Below, piece after piece: positions 17,388-25,678 of a stretch of 64,000 bases of DNA (its first letter is position 1; every line of letters begins with the position of its first letter). The notes beneath the pieces were generated by a model. That model searched no databases, was not told the DNA's origin, and worked only from the letters and a program-made list of their open reading frames with translations. Origin of the DNA: Leeuwenhoekiella sp. MAR_2009_132 (GTDB lineage Bacteria; Bacteroidota; Bacteroidia; Flavobacteriales; Flavobacteriaceae); contig NZ_JHZY01000004.1 of the NCBI RefSeq assembly GCF_000687915.1, forward strand, positions 1,126,001 to 1,190,000. The letters run 5' to 3'. The position numbers and the translations under genes are program-made.

Positions 17388-20300
17388 TAACCCACAAAAT
17401 TCACAATCTTACCCGGCACAATAATCACCTTTTTAGGTTCGCGGCCACCCAAATATTCCTGAGTTTTCTCGTGTGCACGTACTGCCTTTTCAATTTCTTC
17501 TTTAGAAAGATCTAGCGGAAGTTCCATTGTAAAACGCATTTTCCCGTTAAATGAAATTGGGTATTCTTTACTGCTTTCTACCAAATGTTTTGCGTCAAAT
17601 TCTGGAAATGGCGCAGTAGCGATAGACTCGCTGTGCCCTAATAAACTCCACAATTCTTCTGCAATGTGTGGCGCGTAAGGCGAAATCAAAACCGCCAACG
17701 GCTCCAGCACTTCTCTGCTGTTGCATTTTAATGCGGAAAGTTCGTTTACCGCAATCATAAATGTAGAAACCGAAGTATTGAAACTGAAGTTCTCAATATC
17801 TTCCTGAGCCTTTTTAATGGTCTTATGCAACACTTTCATAGCCTCTTTAGAAGCAGCATCTTCTGAAACCGCAAAGTCACCCAAGTTTCCGGATGCATCT
17901 ACTGTGTGATACAACTTCCATAATTTTTTAAGGAAGTTATGCACTCCAGTGATTCCTGCAGTATTCCAGGGTTTTGCCTGCTCTAACGGACCTAAAAACA
18001 TCTCATACATACGTAGCGTATCGGCGCCGTACTCCTCACAAATATCATCGGGATTGACCACATTATATTTGGATTTAGACATTTTTTCTACCTCTCTTTT
18101 TACAAGGAATTTTTTTTCATCACCAACATAAAGTCCTAATTGATTTTCCTGTCTCCAATTCTTAAAGCTATTTAAATCAAGATAATTCGAATTATCTACC
18201 ATATTAACATCAACGTGGACTTTGAAGAGGGTAAAGCCTAATCCATCTATTGCTTTCGAATAATTAGGAAATTGCTCTTTTAATTTCTCATAAACATCTT
18301 TTACAGCTGTTTGAAAATCACCTTTATTTTCTTCAGGTATCATGTCAGCGAAAGGATGATTTTTTATAAGCTCGTAAGAAGCATATATTTTATTATCATA
18401 ATTCTTAATGAAATCGTCAACTGACTCTCGCTCTTTTTTGTCAAATGAAACCCCTAGGATTTTATTGACTATATAATCAACATGGTTTTCTAGCTTAAGT
18501 CTATAAGTAAATGCACTCTCCCCCAATATCATTCCCTGATTAATCAGCTTTTTAAAAGGCTCTTCTACAGAAGCAAAACCGCGATCTTTTAAAAACTTTA
18601 CCCAGAAACGGCTGTATAATAAGTGACCGGTAGCGTGCTCGCTACCGCCAATGTACAAGTCCACATCCTGCCAGTAATCCATCGCTTCTTTTGACGCAAA
18701 AGCTTCATCGCGCAAAGCTTTCTCCATATACCTGAAGAAATACCAGCTTGACCCTGCCCAACCGGGCATTGTGTTTAACTCGAGTGGGTAAACTCCATTG
18801 TCCCCCTCTCGGTCTCCCCCCACGGGGGAGAGGTTTTCGTTACTCACTACTTTGTTTTGGTTGGTATCCCAGGCCCAAACATCGGCACGGCCTAATGGCG
18901 GTTCGCCTTCTTCGGTGGGTAAGTATTTTTCTACTTCAGGTAAGCGAATGGGTAGATGCTCAGGCGCGATCATTTGTGGCATTCCGTCTACATAATAGGT
19001 CGGGAATGGCTCTCCCCAATAGCGCTGGCGGCTAAATACTGCGTCGCGCAAGCGGTAGTTAATTTTGCCTTCTCCCTGCCCTAATTCTTCCAGTGCTTCA
19101 ATCGCTTTAGGAAGCGCTTGTTTATATGACAATCCGTTTAAGAAATCTGAATCTTTAAGCGGCGTATTATCTTTTTCGGCGTATGCCTGCTCACTAATAT
19201 CTACGCCGTCAAATATATTTTTAATAGGAATATTAAAATGCTTTGCAAAATCCCAATCCCGCTGATCCCCGCAAGGAACCGCCATCACTGCTCCTGTACC
19301 ATAACCGGCAAGTACATAATCTCCTATCCAGATTGGGATAGGCTCTTTGGTAAATGGGTGCTCTGCATACGCTCCTGTAAATGCTCCCGAAATGGTTTTT
19401 ACATCGGCCATACGCTCGCGCTCACTACGTTTTGCAGTCGCTGCTATATACGCATCAACTTCAGCTTTTTGCTCTGGAGTGGTAATCTCATTAACCAAAT
19501 CTAGTTCTGGAGCAAGTGTCATAAACGTCACTCCAAAAATAGTATCGGGGCGAGTGGTGAACACAGATATACGCTCCCCACCTAAATCCTCCCCCAAGGG
19601 GAGGACTTTCTCACGACGCTCTATTTCACTGGTAATCGTTTCAACTACCTTTTCAACATTATTTAGCACCTCATCATTAGAGAATCTTAGAACTTTGTAC
19701 CCTTTTTTCTGTTCCAATAACAATTGACGTTCTGCATCTTTATCCATTTGATATTGATGCACATCCCCATCTACCTCAACAATGAGTTGAGCTGAAAGAC
19801 ACACAAAATCAACAATATATTGATCAATTGGATGTTGCTGTCTAAATTTAAATCCGGTTTTTTTACCGCGCAATTTGCTCCACAGTAGGGCCTCGGCTTT
19901 TGTAGGTTTATCACGCATTTCCTGAGCGCGTTCTAAAAGAACCGAGATTAGTTCGGGCTTTCCGGTCATAAAACCGGCGTGGCCTGCGCCCCCTCCGTGG
20001 GAGGGGGTTGGGGGGAGGATTATGAATTCTACTGAAGCCCCCTTACTTCTCCCAATCCAATTGGTTTGTGAATCTTTAAGCGGTTGTGGCCAGTCGATAT
20101 CTTGCAGTCCATCTAGTAAACGCTGTGCATAGGCACTAATGCGCATACTCCATTGTTTCATTTTTTTACGTACTACAGAATGACCGCCGCGCTCTGAAAC
20201 GCCGTTTACAATCTCATCGTTTGCTAAAACCGTACCCAATGCCGGGCACCAGTTTACTTCGGTTTCTGCTAAATACGTTAAACGGTATTTTAAAAGAATT

Positions 20301-20893
20301 TCCTGTTTCGCTTTCGCGGAAGCATTCTTCCAATCTTCAGCGGTGAAGGCTTCTATATCCTCATCACAAACGGCATTAACTGAAGCATTTCCTTCGACTT
20401 CAAATTTTGCAATAAGAGTGTCTACGTGTTCTGCTTTGTTGCTGTCTTTATTATACCAACTTTCAAAAAGCTGAATAAAAATCCATTGGGTCCAGCGGTA
20501 ATACTCAGGCTCAGAAGTGCGCACTTCGCGACTCCAATCAAATGAAAAACCTATTTTATCAAGCTGCTCACGGTAGCGTGCAATGTTGGTATCAGTCGTA
20601 ATAGCAGGGTGTTGCCCGGTTTGAATGGCATATTGCTCTGCCGGCAAACCAAAAGAATCATAACCCTGCGGGTGTAACACATTAAATCCTTGATGGCGCT
20701 TGTAACGCGCATAAATATCACTGGCGATATACCCTAACGGATGCCCCACGTGCAGACCTGCCCCTGAAGGATATGGAAACATATCCAGAACATAATATTT
20801 AGGTTTATCACTGTTATTTTGAGCTTCAAAAGTACCGTTATCTTTCCAGTGCTTTTGCCATTTTGCTTCTATCGCGTTAAAATCGTAGTTCAT
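17387..20893 (-). CDS. leuS: Leucyl-tRNA synthetase with in-frame DUF559 nuclease insertion
   Basis: 1168 residues; flavobacterial LeuRS is usually a little over 900. Catalytic motifs are intact: HVGH (residues 48-51) and EKMSKSKYN (near 935). CP1 editing-domain blocks are present (VFTTRPDTIFG, GTGAVMAVPCGDQRD), as are GSSWYFFRY and the C-terminal KVIIVPGKIVNFVG. The excess length is three insertions: about 150 residues (292-440) carrying a DUF559/Vsr-like nuclease domain bounded by palindromic repeats; about 12 residues (687-698, NLSPVGGDREGDN) encoded by a lone repeat copy; and about 85 residues (roughly 800-885) in the leucine-specific region before KMSKS. Removing them leaves about 920 residues. 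The frame is open throughout, so the enzyme is presumably functional. Confidence 0.96.
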   Translation of the reverse strand: MNYDFNAIEAKWQKHWKDNGTFEAQNNSDKPKYYVLDMFPYPSGAGLHVGHPLGYIASDIYARYKRHQGFNVLHPQGYDSFGLPAEQYAIQTGQHPAITTDTNIARYREQLDKIGFSFDWSREVRTSEPEYYRWTQWIFIQLFESWYNKDSNKAEHVDTLIAKFEVEGNASVNAVCDEDIEAFTAEDWKNASAKAKQEILLKYRLTYLAETEVNWCPALGTVLANDEIVNGVSERGGHSVVRKKMKQWSMRISAYAQRLLDGLQDIDWPQPLKDSQTNWIGRSKGASVEFIILPPTPSHGGGAGHAGFMTGKPELISVLLERAQEMRDKPTKAEALLWSKLRGKKTGFKFRQQHPIDQYIVDFVCLSAQLIVEVDGDVHQYQMDKDAERQLLLEQKKGYKVLRFSNDEVLNNVEKVVETITSEIERREKVLPLGEDLGGERISVFTTRPDTIFGVTFMTLAPELDLVNEITTPEQKAEVDAYIAATAKRSERERMADVKTISGAFTGAYAEHPFTKEPIPIWIGDYVLAGYGTGAVMAVPCGDQRDWDFAKHFNIPIKNIFDGVDISEQAYAEKDNTPLKDSDFLNGLSYKQALPKAIEALEELGQGEGKINYRLRDAVFSRQRYWGEPFPTYYVDGMPQMIAPEHLPIRLPEVEKYLPTEEGEPPLGRADVWAWDTNQNKVVSNENLSPVGGDREGDNGVYPLELNTMPGWAGSSWYFFRYMEKALRDEAFASKEAMDYWQDVDLYIGGSEHATGHLLYSRFWVKFLKDRGFASVEEPFKKLINQGMILGESAFTYRLKLENHVDYIVNKILGVSFDKKERESVDDFIKNYDNKIYASYELIKNHPFADMIPEENKGDFQTAVKDVYEKLKEQFPNYSKAIDGLGFTLFKVHVDVNMVDNSNYLDLNSFKNWRQENQLGLYVGDEKKFLVKREVEKMSKSKYNVVNPDDICEEYGADTLRMYEMFLGPLEQAKPWNTAGITGVHNFLKKLWKLYHTVDASGNLGDFAVSEDAASKEAMKVLHKTIKKAQEDIENFSFNTSVSTFMIAVNELSALKCNSREVLEPLAVLISPYAPHIAEELWSLLGHSESIATAPFPEFDAKHLVESSKEYPISFNGKMRFTMELPLDLSKEEIEKAVRAHEKTQEYLGGREPKKVIIVPGKIVNFVG
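18205..18500 (-). other. Third LeuRS insertion, leucine-specific region
   Basis: About 85 residues between GMILGESAFTYRL and VHVDVNMV (from KLENHVDYIVNKI to GLGFTLF) have no counterpart I recall in related LeuRS. They are Lys/Glu/Asp-rich and probably helical. No GC-rich palindrome flanks them, so this insertion is not obviously linked to the repeat family. Variable length is known for the LeuRS segment before KMSKS. Boundaries are approximate. Confidence 0.5.
18801..18835 (-). repeat. GC-rich palindrome-plus-G-run repeat, copy 3 (lone, inside leuS)
   Basis: On the minus strand: CTCTCCCCCGTGGGGGGAGA palindrome, then CCGAGAGGGGGA. It encodes in-frame NLSPVGGDREGDN of LeuRS, between VVSNE and GVYPLELNTMPG, where other LeuRS have only a few residues. 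It is oriented the same way as leuS transcription. Confidence 0.8.
19576..19608 (-). repeat. GC-rich repeat, copy 4 (left border of DUF559 module)
   Basis: On the minus strand: GTCCTCCCCTTGGGGGAGGA palindrome, then TTTAGGTGGGG. It encodes the PLGEDLGGER stretch of LeuRS. It lies in inverted orientation to copy 5 at the other end of the nuclease module. Confidence 0.82.
19989..20021 (+). repeat. GC-rich repeat, copy 5 (right border of DUF559 module)
   Basis: Plus strand: CCCCCTCCGTGGGAGGGGG palindrome, then TTGGGGGGAGGATT. It encodes ILPPTPSHGGGAG of LeuRS on the minus strand. Its G-run faces outward, mirroring copy 4. Confidence 0.82.
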
Positions 20894-20969
20894 TGCCGTG
20901 TGTTACTTTGCGCACAGGGTGCGTTATAATAGGCGGCAAATTTACAATTTTAAAGGGATTTGGTGTTTT

Positions 20970-20983
20970 GCTTTCGCGAAAGC
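20970..20983. repeat. Short palindrome GCTTTCGCGAAAGC
   Basis: A perfect 14-bp palindrome in the leuS-panE gap. A near copy, GCTTTCGCGGAAGC, lies inside leuS at 20310-20323. Two copies this close suggest a dispersed palindromic word. The rest of the 97-bp gap shows nothing distinct. Confidence 0.45.
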
Positions 20984-20990
20984 TATAAAG

Positions 20991-21917
20991 CTACGATCGC
21001 GCCTCTTTTTCCATAGGTTTAAGGCATTCATAAATGAGCTCATTTATAGGAACCGGAACCCCAAGACGTTTCCCTTCCCTCACAATATAACCGTTAAAAT
21101 TATCGAGTTCGCTAGGCTTGCCCTCCATAATATCGCGCTGTGTAGAAGCAGTTACGTCTGCTCCCTGATTTTGAATCGCTTCAAAAACAGCATCCATATG
21201 CGCTTCGGTAAGCTTGATGCCCTTAGCTTTTGCTACTTTAAAAATCTCTTGAGCCGTATCTCTCATCATATTAAAAAGATAATCACTAGATCTAATTTTT
21301 CCCATAGGTACACGCACCAAACCACCAAGACCACTAATGGTACATATGAATAAAAACTTCTTCCAGATTTCTACTTGAATATTATCTACTAAGTGAACCG
21401 TAACGTCGCCCACCTCTTCAAACATTTCTTTGATTCTTTTTGCTCGATCTGTAAGACTGCCATCAAGTTCTCCCAGGGTAATACTGGGCTCAAAATAGGG
21501 ATGTTTTATTTTGCCAGCGCCATCTACAAAACTCACGATGCGGCACAATCCACCTAAAACCTGTGCTTCTGGAAGTACTTCAAGAATCATTTCGGCATTT
21601 GCCGCGCCATTTTGTAACGGCAAAAAAAGTGTTTCCGGTTTTATGAAAGGCTTCAGATTTTTTACCGTATCATTTACCTGCCAAGATTTTACACCTAAAA
21701 TTACAAGATCTGGAATAGGTATTTTACTCAAATCATCTGTGGCAAGATCTGGTGTCGCTTTAAAATCACCTTTGTAACTGGTAACATCTAACCCATTATC
21801 CTGTATCGCTTTGAGATGTTCACCGCGAGCGATAAAGGTTATATTATGTTTTGTCTGTGTGAGTTTTCCGCCAAAATAGCCACCTACACCACCTATACCA
21901 TATATAAGAATATTCAT
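20991..21917 (-). CDS. panE: 2-Dehydropantoate 2-reductase (ApbA/PanE family)
   Basis: 308 residues. The N-terminal NADPH-binding motif is ILIYGIGGVGGYFGGKL (GxGGVG). The C-terminal helical domain holds the KFLFICTISGLGGLVR and SSMxRD-like LFNMMRDTAQEI blocks, and KPSELDNFNGYIVREGKRLGVPVPIN is the PanE substrate-site signature. It reduces ketopantoate to pantoate for coenzyme A synthesis. Several paralogues of this family act on other keto acids, so the specific substrate is slightly uncertain. It is divergent from ftsX. Confidence 0.88.
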   Translation of the reverse strand: MNILIYGIGGVGGYFGGKLTQTKHNITFIARGEHLKAIQDNGLDVTSYKGDFKATPDLATDDLSKIPIPDLVILGVKSWQVNDTVKNLKPFIKPETLFLPLQNGAANAEMILEVLPEAQVLGGLCRIVSFVDGAGKIKHPYFEPSITLGELDGSLTDRAKRIKEMFEEVGDVTVHLVDNIQVEIWKKFLFICTISGLGGLVRVPMGKIRSSDYLFNMMRDTAQEIFKVAKAKGIKLTEAHMDAVFEAIQNQGADVTASTQRDIMEGKPSELDNFNGYIVREGKRLGVPVPINELIYECLKPMEKEARS

Positions 21918-22050
21918 CGTTTTCTATTTATATTTTAAGTTTAAGAACACTGTTATTTTGAAAAAGACAAACTAAAAATACAAAATGCAGAAAGGGTGCG
22001 TTTAAGAAGCACGAACTTTAGTATTTTTACGCAAAATTTTAGTAAGCCTC

Positions 22051-22929
22051 ATGTCGTCATCTTTTGAAAAATTTCAACGCCGCAGATTGATTTCATCGTA
22101 TTTTTCGGTGGTTCTAAGTATTGCTTTGGTGCTGTTTTTACTGGGTTTATTAGGCCTTTTAGTGCTCAACTCTAAGAAAGTTGCAGACCACTTTAAAGAG
22201 CAAATTGCACTAACGGTGTATCTCAAAGACGACGCCAAAGAAGTAGAAATGAAGCAGCTCGAAAAGACCTTAGCGCTTGCAGACTACACAAAATCTACTC
22301 AATTTGTCTCTAAAGAGGAAGCTGCAGAAGAACATAGTAAAGAAATAGGTGAAAATTTTATGGATTTTCTAGGGTACAACCCGCTGCAAAACTCGATAGA
22401 TGTTTATATGAAAGCAGACTTTGTTTCTGCCGCTCAGGTAAAGGAAATTGCTGACGAATTGATGACTAAAGACTTTGTGGAAGAGGTAAATTATGACCAG
22501 CCACTTATCTCATTGCTTAATGACAACATTAAAAAGATAAGTCTGTGGATTGTGATTATTAGCGGTGTTTTTACACTAATTGCTGTATTGCTTATCAATA
22601 GCGCCATACGCCTATCTGTCTATTCTAAACGTTTTACGATTAAAACCATGCAAATGGTGGGGGCAACCAAAGGGTTTATACGCAGACCTTTTATTTGGCT
22701 AAGTATGAAACTGGGGATGATAGGTGCCATAATCGCACTAGCCGGTATGGCAGCAGTTTTGTATTACTTAAATGAAACGTTTCCTGAACTTGAATTGTTA
22801 CGCGATAAAATGATTTTAGCTATATTATTTGTAGGTGTTTTTGCCGCTAGCGTTATCATTACCTGGTTTAGTACCTTTTTAGCAACACAACGTTTTCTCA
22901 ATTTGAGAACAGACGAACTTTACTATTAG
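22051..22929 (+). CDS. ftsX: Cell-division protein FtsX
   Basis: 292 residues. One N-terminal membrane helix (about 15-37), a periplasmic domain of about 130 residues (EQIALTVYLKDDAKEVEM... YNPLQNSIDVYMK), then three helices near 168-190, 220-245 and 262-285. This is FtsX, which with the ATPase FtsE couples division to peptidoglycan hydrolase activation. The block RFTIKTMQMVGATKGFIRRPF is the cytoplasmic coupling loop. No ftsE is adjacent, which is common in Bacteroidota. It leads a run with the DUF3098, uppP and truB genes. Confidence 0.93.
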   Translation: MSSSFEKFQRRRLISSYFSVVLSIALVLFLLGLLGLLVLNSKKVADHFKEQIALTVYLKDDAKEVEMKQLEKTLALADYTKSTQFVSKEEAAEEHSKEIGENFMDFLGYNPLQNSIDVYMKADFVSAAQVKEIADELMTKDFVEEVNYDQPLISLLNDNIKKISLWIVIISGVFTLIAVLLINSAIRLSVYSKRFTIKTMQMVGATKGFIRRPFIWLSMKLGMIGAIIALAGMAAVLYYLNETFPELELLRDKMILAILFVGVFAASVIITWFSTFLATQRFLNLRTDELYY

Positions 22930-23015
22930 ATCTAAGACTTAAAATTTTAGATAAGACATAAAAGAGCAAAAGCGCTCTTAACATATAACCAATAACATTT
23001 AACTCTTAACGAGAA

Positions 23016-23336
23016 ATGGGAGAACAAAAACGAAAAAAGCAAAACGAACTGCACCGCAGTAGTTTTATTTTTAAGAAAAAAAATTATCAGGTAATGCTTA
23101 TAGGCCTTGGTGTAATTGCACTGGGTTTTATTTTAATGTCTGGTGGTGGCAGTGACGATCCTAACGTTTTTAATCCGGAAATTTACAACTGGAGACGTAT
23201 ACGTCTGGCTCCTGCTTTGGTATTAATAGGTTTTGGAATAGAAGTGTATGCGATTTTATTGAACCCAGACTCATCTTCAACAATAACACGAGATAAAGTT
23301 TCTGAAACTTTTCCTAAGGATAAGCACACCAAGTAA
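23016..23336 (+). CDS. DUF3098 membrane protein
   Basis: 106 residues with two hydrophobic helices (about 27-43 and 66-82) after a charged N-terminus (GEQKRKKQNELHRS). The pattern VMLIGLGVIALGFILMSGGGSDDPNVFNPEIYNWRR is the DUF3098 signature, found in Bacteroidota between ftsX and uppP. Function is unknown, but the constant neighbourhood suggests an envelope or division role. Its stop TAA is immediately followed by the uppP ATG. Confidence 0.88.
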   Translation: MGEQKRKKQNELHRSSFIFKKKNYQVMLIGLGVIALGFILMSGGGSDDPNVFNPEIYNWRRIRLAPALVLIGFGIEVYAILLNPDSSSTITRDKVSETFPKDKHTK

Positions 23337-24134
23337 ATGGATATAATAGACGCTATAATACTGGGTATAATTCAAGGACTTACCGAATTTTTACCGGTAT
23401 CGTCAAGTGGTCATCTCGAATTAGGTAAGGCTATTTTAGGGGATAATACACTACCAGAAGAAAGTCTTTTATTCACCGTAGTACTTCATTTTGCTACAGC
23501 TTTGAGTACACTGGTTGTATTTAGAAAAGACATTTTTGACATCATAAAAGGTTTATTTCAATTTAAATGGAATGAAGAATCTCAATTTGCGGTCAAAATC
23601 ATATTGTCTATGATACCTGCTGTCCTTATCGGTTTGTTTTTTGAAGAGCAATTAGAATCTCTTTTTGGTGGAAATATTTTGCTGGTAGGGATGATGCTTA
23701 TCATTACAGCTCTTTTATTATGGCTTGCAGATAAAGCAAAAGATACCCAAAAACCCGTAAGTTATCGCAACGCTGTTGTAATAGGTATTGCTCAGGCAAT
23801 AGCGATGCTTCCCGGCATTTCAAGAAGTGGCGCAACAATTTCTACATCGGTTTTATTAGGAAACGATAAAGCTAAAGCAGCCCGGTTTTCATTCTTAATG
23901 GTGGTGCCTTTAATTTTTGGAAAAATCGCAAAAGACATTCTGGGCGGTGAGATCACAACAGACTCTGGTAATTTTACGGCTCTTTCTATTGGTTTTGTTG
24001 CAGCATTTGTAAGCGGATTAATTGCCTGTACATGGATGATAAAACTGGTTAAAAAGAGTAAGCTTTCCTGGTTTGCAATCTACTGCCTAATTGTAGGCAT
24101 CATTGCAATAGGTTTTGGGTATTCTAACCTTTAA
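23337..24134 (+). CDS. uppP: Undecaprenyl-diphosphatase UppP (BacA)
   Basis: 265 residues, about eight membrane helices. The two family signatures are GLTEFLPVSSSGHLELG (residues 14-30) and LPGISRSGATIS (near 160), which hold the catalytic Glu, Ser, His and Arg. The enzyme recycles the lipid carrier for peptidoglycan and O-antigen synthesis by dephosphorylating undecaprenyl diphosphate. It is directly abutted to the DUF3098 gene (TAA-ATG) and 34 bp before truB. Confidence 0.96.
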   Translation: MDIIDAIILGIIQGLTEFLPVSSSGHLELGKAILGDNTLPEESLLFTVVLHFATALSTLVVFRKDIFDIIKGLFQFKWNEESQFAVKIILSMIPAVLIGLFFEEQLESLFGGNILLVGMMLIITALLLWLADKAKDTQKPVSYRNAVVIGIAQAIAMLPGISRSGATISTSVLLGNDKAKAARFSFLMVVPLIFGKIAKDILGGEITTDSGNFTALSIGFVAAFVSGLIACTWMIKLVKKSKLSWFAIYCLIVGIIAIGFGYSNL

Positions 24135-24168
24135 CCCTATTTTTTAAATAGCATTTCATAAAATCAGT

Positions 24169-24870
24169 ATGCAGTTTACCGAAGAAGACTTTAAAGAAGG
24201 GCAGATTTTGCTTTTTGACAAACCCTTAAACTGGACGTCGTTTCAGCTGGTTAACAAGGCGCGGTGGTTAATACGCAAAACATTTAATATAAAAAAAATT
24301 AAAGTAGGTCACGCAGGTACTTTAGATCCTCTGGCTACCGGTTTGCTTATTATTTGCACCGGTAAGTTTACTAAGCGTATTGAGGACTTTATGGGGCAGG
24401 AAAAAGAATATACAGGAACCTTTGTTCTTGGTGCTACTACGCCTTCTTACGACTTAGAGACTGAAATAGACGCGACCTTCCCTACTTCAGAAATCACCGA
24501 AGAATTAATACATGCTACAACAGCACAATTCACCGGAAACATTCAGCAAAAACCACCTGTTTTTTCAGCTTTAAAAAAAGAAGGTAAACGCCTATATGAG
24601 TTTGCCCGGGCAGGCGAAGCGGTAGAAATCCCGAGTCGTGAGGTAGAGATTTCGGCCTTTGAGATTACCCGTATCAAACTTCCTGAGGTAGACTTTAGAG
24701 TACGTTGCAGTAAAGGAACGTATATACGCTCATTAGCTCATGATTTTGGTAAAGCACTAAATTCTGGAGCCCATCTTTCCGCTTTGCGCAGAACAAAAAT
24801 TGGCGCATATTCCGTTACAAATGCTACAAATCTTAAAGATTTTGAAGCCGCGTTATATAACGCAGATTAG
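24169..24870 (+). CDS. truB: tRNA pseudouridine-55 synthase TruB
   Basis: 233 residues. The catalytic motif VGHAGTLDPLATGLL places the nucleophile at D53. The other conserved blocks are present: FDKPLNWTSF, GKFTKRIEDFMGQEKEYTGTFVLG, IQQKPPVFSALKKEGKRLYEFAR and RCSKGTYIRSLAHDFG. It makes the universal pseudouridine 55 in the T-loop of tRNA. The C-terminal PUA-like extension is short, as in other Bacteroidota. It follows uppP on the same strand. Confidence 0.96.
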   Translation: MQFTEEDFKEGQILLFDKPLNWTSFQLVNKARWLIRKTFNIKKIKVGHAGTLDPLATGLLIICTGKFTKRIEDFMGQEKEYTGTFVLGATTPSYDLETEIDATFPTSEITEELIHATTAQFTGNIQQKPPVFSALKKEGKRLYEFARAGEAVEIPSREVEISAFEITRIKLPEVDFRVRCSKGTYIRSLAHDFGKALNSGAHLSALRRTKIGAYSVTNATNLKDFEAALYNAD

Positions 24871-24943
24871 TCATACAATTAGCACGAGGTTCTTCCGTTT
24901 TGTTTAACAGCAACGCACGCTGCGTTTTTGTATTTTTACAGTT

Positions 24944-25678
24944 ATGAAATTATCACCAGAAGATAAAGCAATGCTTATCACCTTTACCGGTGCCAGCATC
25001 TTTGTTCTGGTTTTTTTCTTTTTAACAATAAACCCGTACGATACATCACAGGTAGAAGAATTTATACCAATTCCTATAATTCAAGATATTCCTGAAGAGG
25101 AGCAACAACTTGAGCAACTTGAAGAAGTGCAACAGTTAAATCAAAAAATGACAAATCAAGCGCAAAATAGCAATAGGCTGGTGCGTGAGGCAAATAGATT
25201 TTTTAGTCAGCAAAATCAAGTTGATAATGCGCTAAAAACAGATTCTGAAACAGCTGATCCTTCAGAAGATAATGACGGGGACGATGAGTCCTTCCCAGAT
25301 TACCAACAGCGTATCGCATTGTTAAAGCAAAAACGGAAAGAAAAACAGTCTGCTGGAGAAAACAGTACTTCAAAAGAGGTTTCTAAAGTAAATACATCAA
25401 GTTACAGACGCAGTACCGTTACCTATCACCTAAATGATCGCAATGCCATTAAAATACCTAATCCTGTATATACATGCGACGCCACAGGAAAAGTGGTTAT
25501 TAATATTGAAGTAACCAATCTGGGCAGCGTAAGTAAGGTTTATTTTAATAAAGCAGCTTCTACAACAACAAATGGCTGCCTTGTTGACCAGGCTTTAGAA
25601 TATGCGCAACAGGCGATATTTAATGACAGCCCCAGACCTTCTCAGTTAGGCACTATAACTTTTGAGTTTCAAGGTTAA
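24944..25678 (+). CDS. TonB-like membrane-anchored protein
   Basis: 244 residues: one N-terminal membrane helix (about 9-28), then a long acidic and Gln/Glu/Asn-rich linker (residues 35-150, with LEQLEEVQQLNQKMTNQ likely coiled coil), and a C-terminal domain (about 163-244). The end resembles the TonB C-terminal fold: IPNPVYTCDATGKVVINIEV and TNGCLVDQALEYAQQAIF followed by LGTITFEFQG. It may couple proton-motive force to outer-membrane receptors or act as a structural envelope protein. No exbB/exbD are nearby. It overlaps the convergent thioredoxin-like gene by 26 bp. Confidence 0.65.
   Translation: MKLSPEDKAMLITFTGASIFVLVFFFLTINPYDTSQVEEFIPIPIIQDIPEEEQQLEQLEEVQQLNQKMTNQAQNSNRLVREANRFFSQQNQVDNALKTDSETADPSEDNDGDDESFPDYQQRIALLKQKRKEKQSAGENSTSKEVSKVNTSSYRRSTVTYHLNDRNAIKIPNPVYTCDATGKVVINIEVTNLGSVSKVYFNKAASTTTNGCLVDQALEYAQQAIFNDSPRPSQLGTITFEFQG

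Larger units (their letters stand above)
19576..20021 (-). mobile_element. DUF559 nuclease module inserted in leuS
   Basis: A 446-bp block bounded by inverted palindromic repeats and read in frame with leuS. The encoded domain (LeuRS residues about 309-430) has the DUF559/Vsr-like PD-(D/E)xK pattern: PTKAEALLWSKLRGKK, FKFRQQHPI, YIVDFVC (Asp), LIVEVDGDVH (Glu, Asp and His), and YKVLRFSNDEV. All expected acidic residues are present, so the nuclease looks intact. An internal ATG at 19969 would allow separate translation. The module interrupts the loop between SVEF and ISVFTTRPDT at the entry to the CP1 editing domain. There are no intein splice-junction residues. A mobile origin is inferred from the borders and position. 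Confidence 0.8.

Noticed and set aside
18748..19035. Open frames on the plus strand inside leuS, some rich in Pro/Arg/Ser
   Set aside because: They are antisense to leuS and GC-rich because of the palindromic repeats; no start context or family match.
19576..20021. Intein in LeuRS
   Set aside because: No Cys/Ser at the N-junction and no His-Asn at the C-junction; the block is a nuclease domain with palindromic borders and would remain in the protein.
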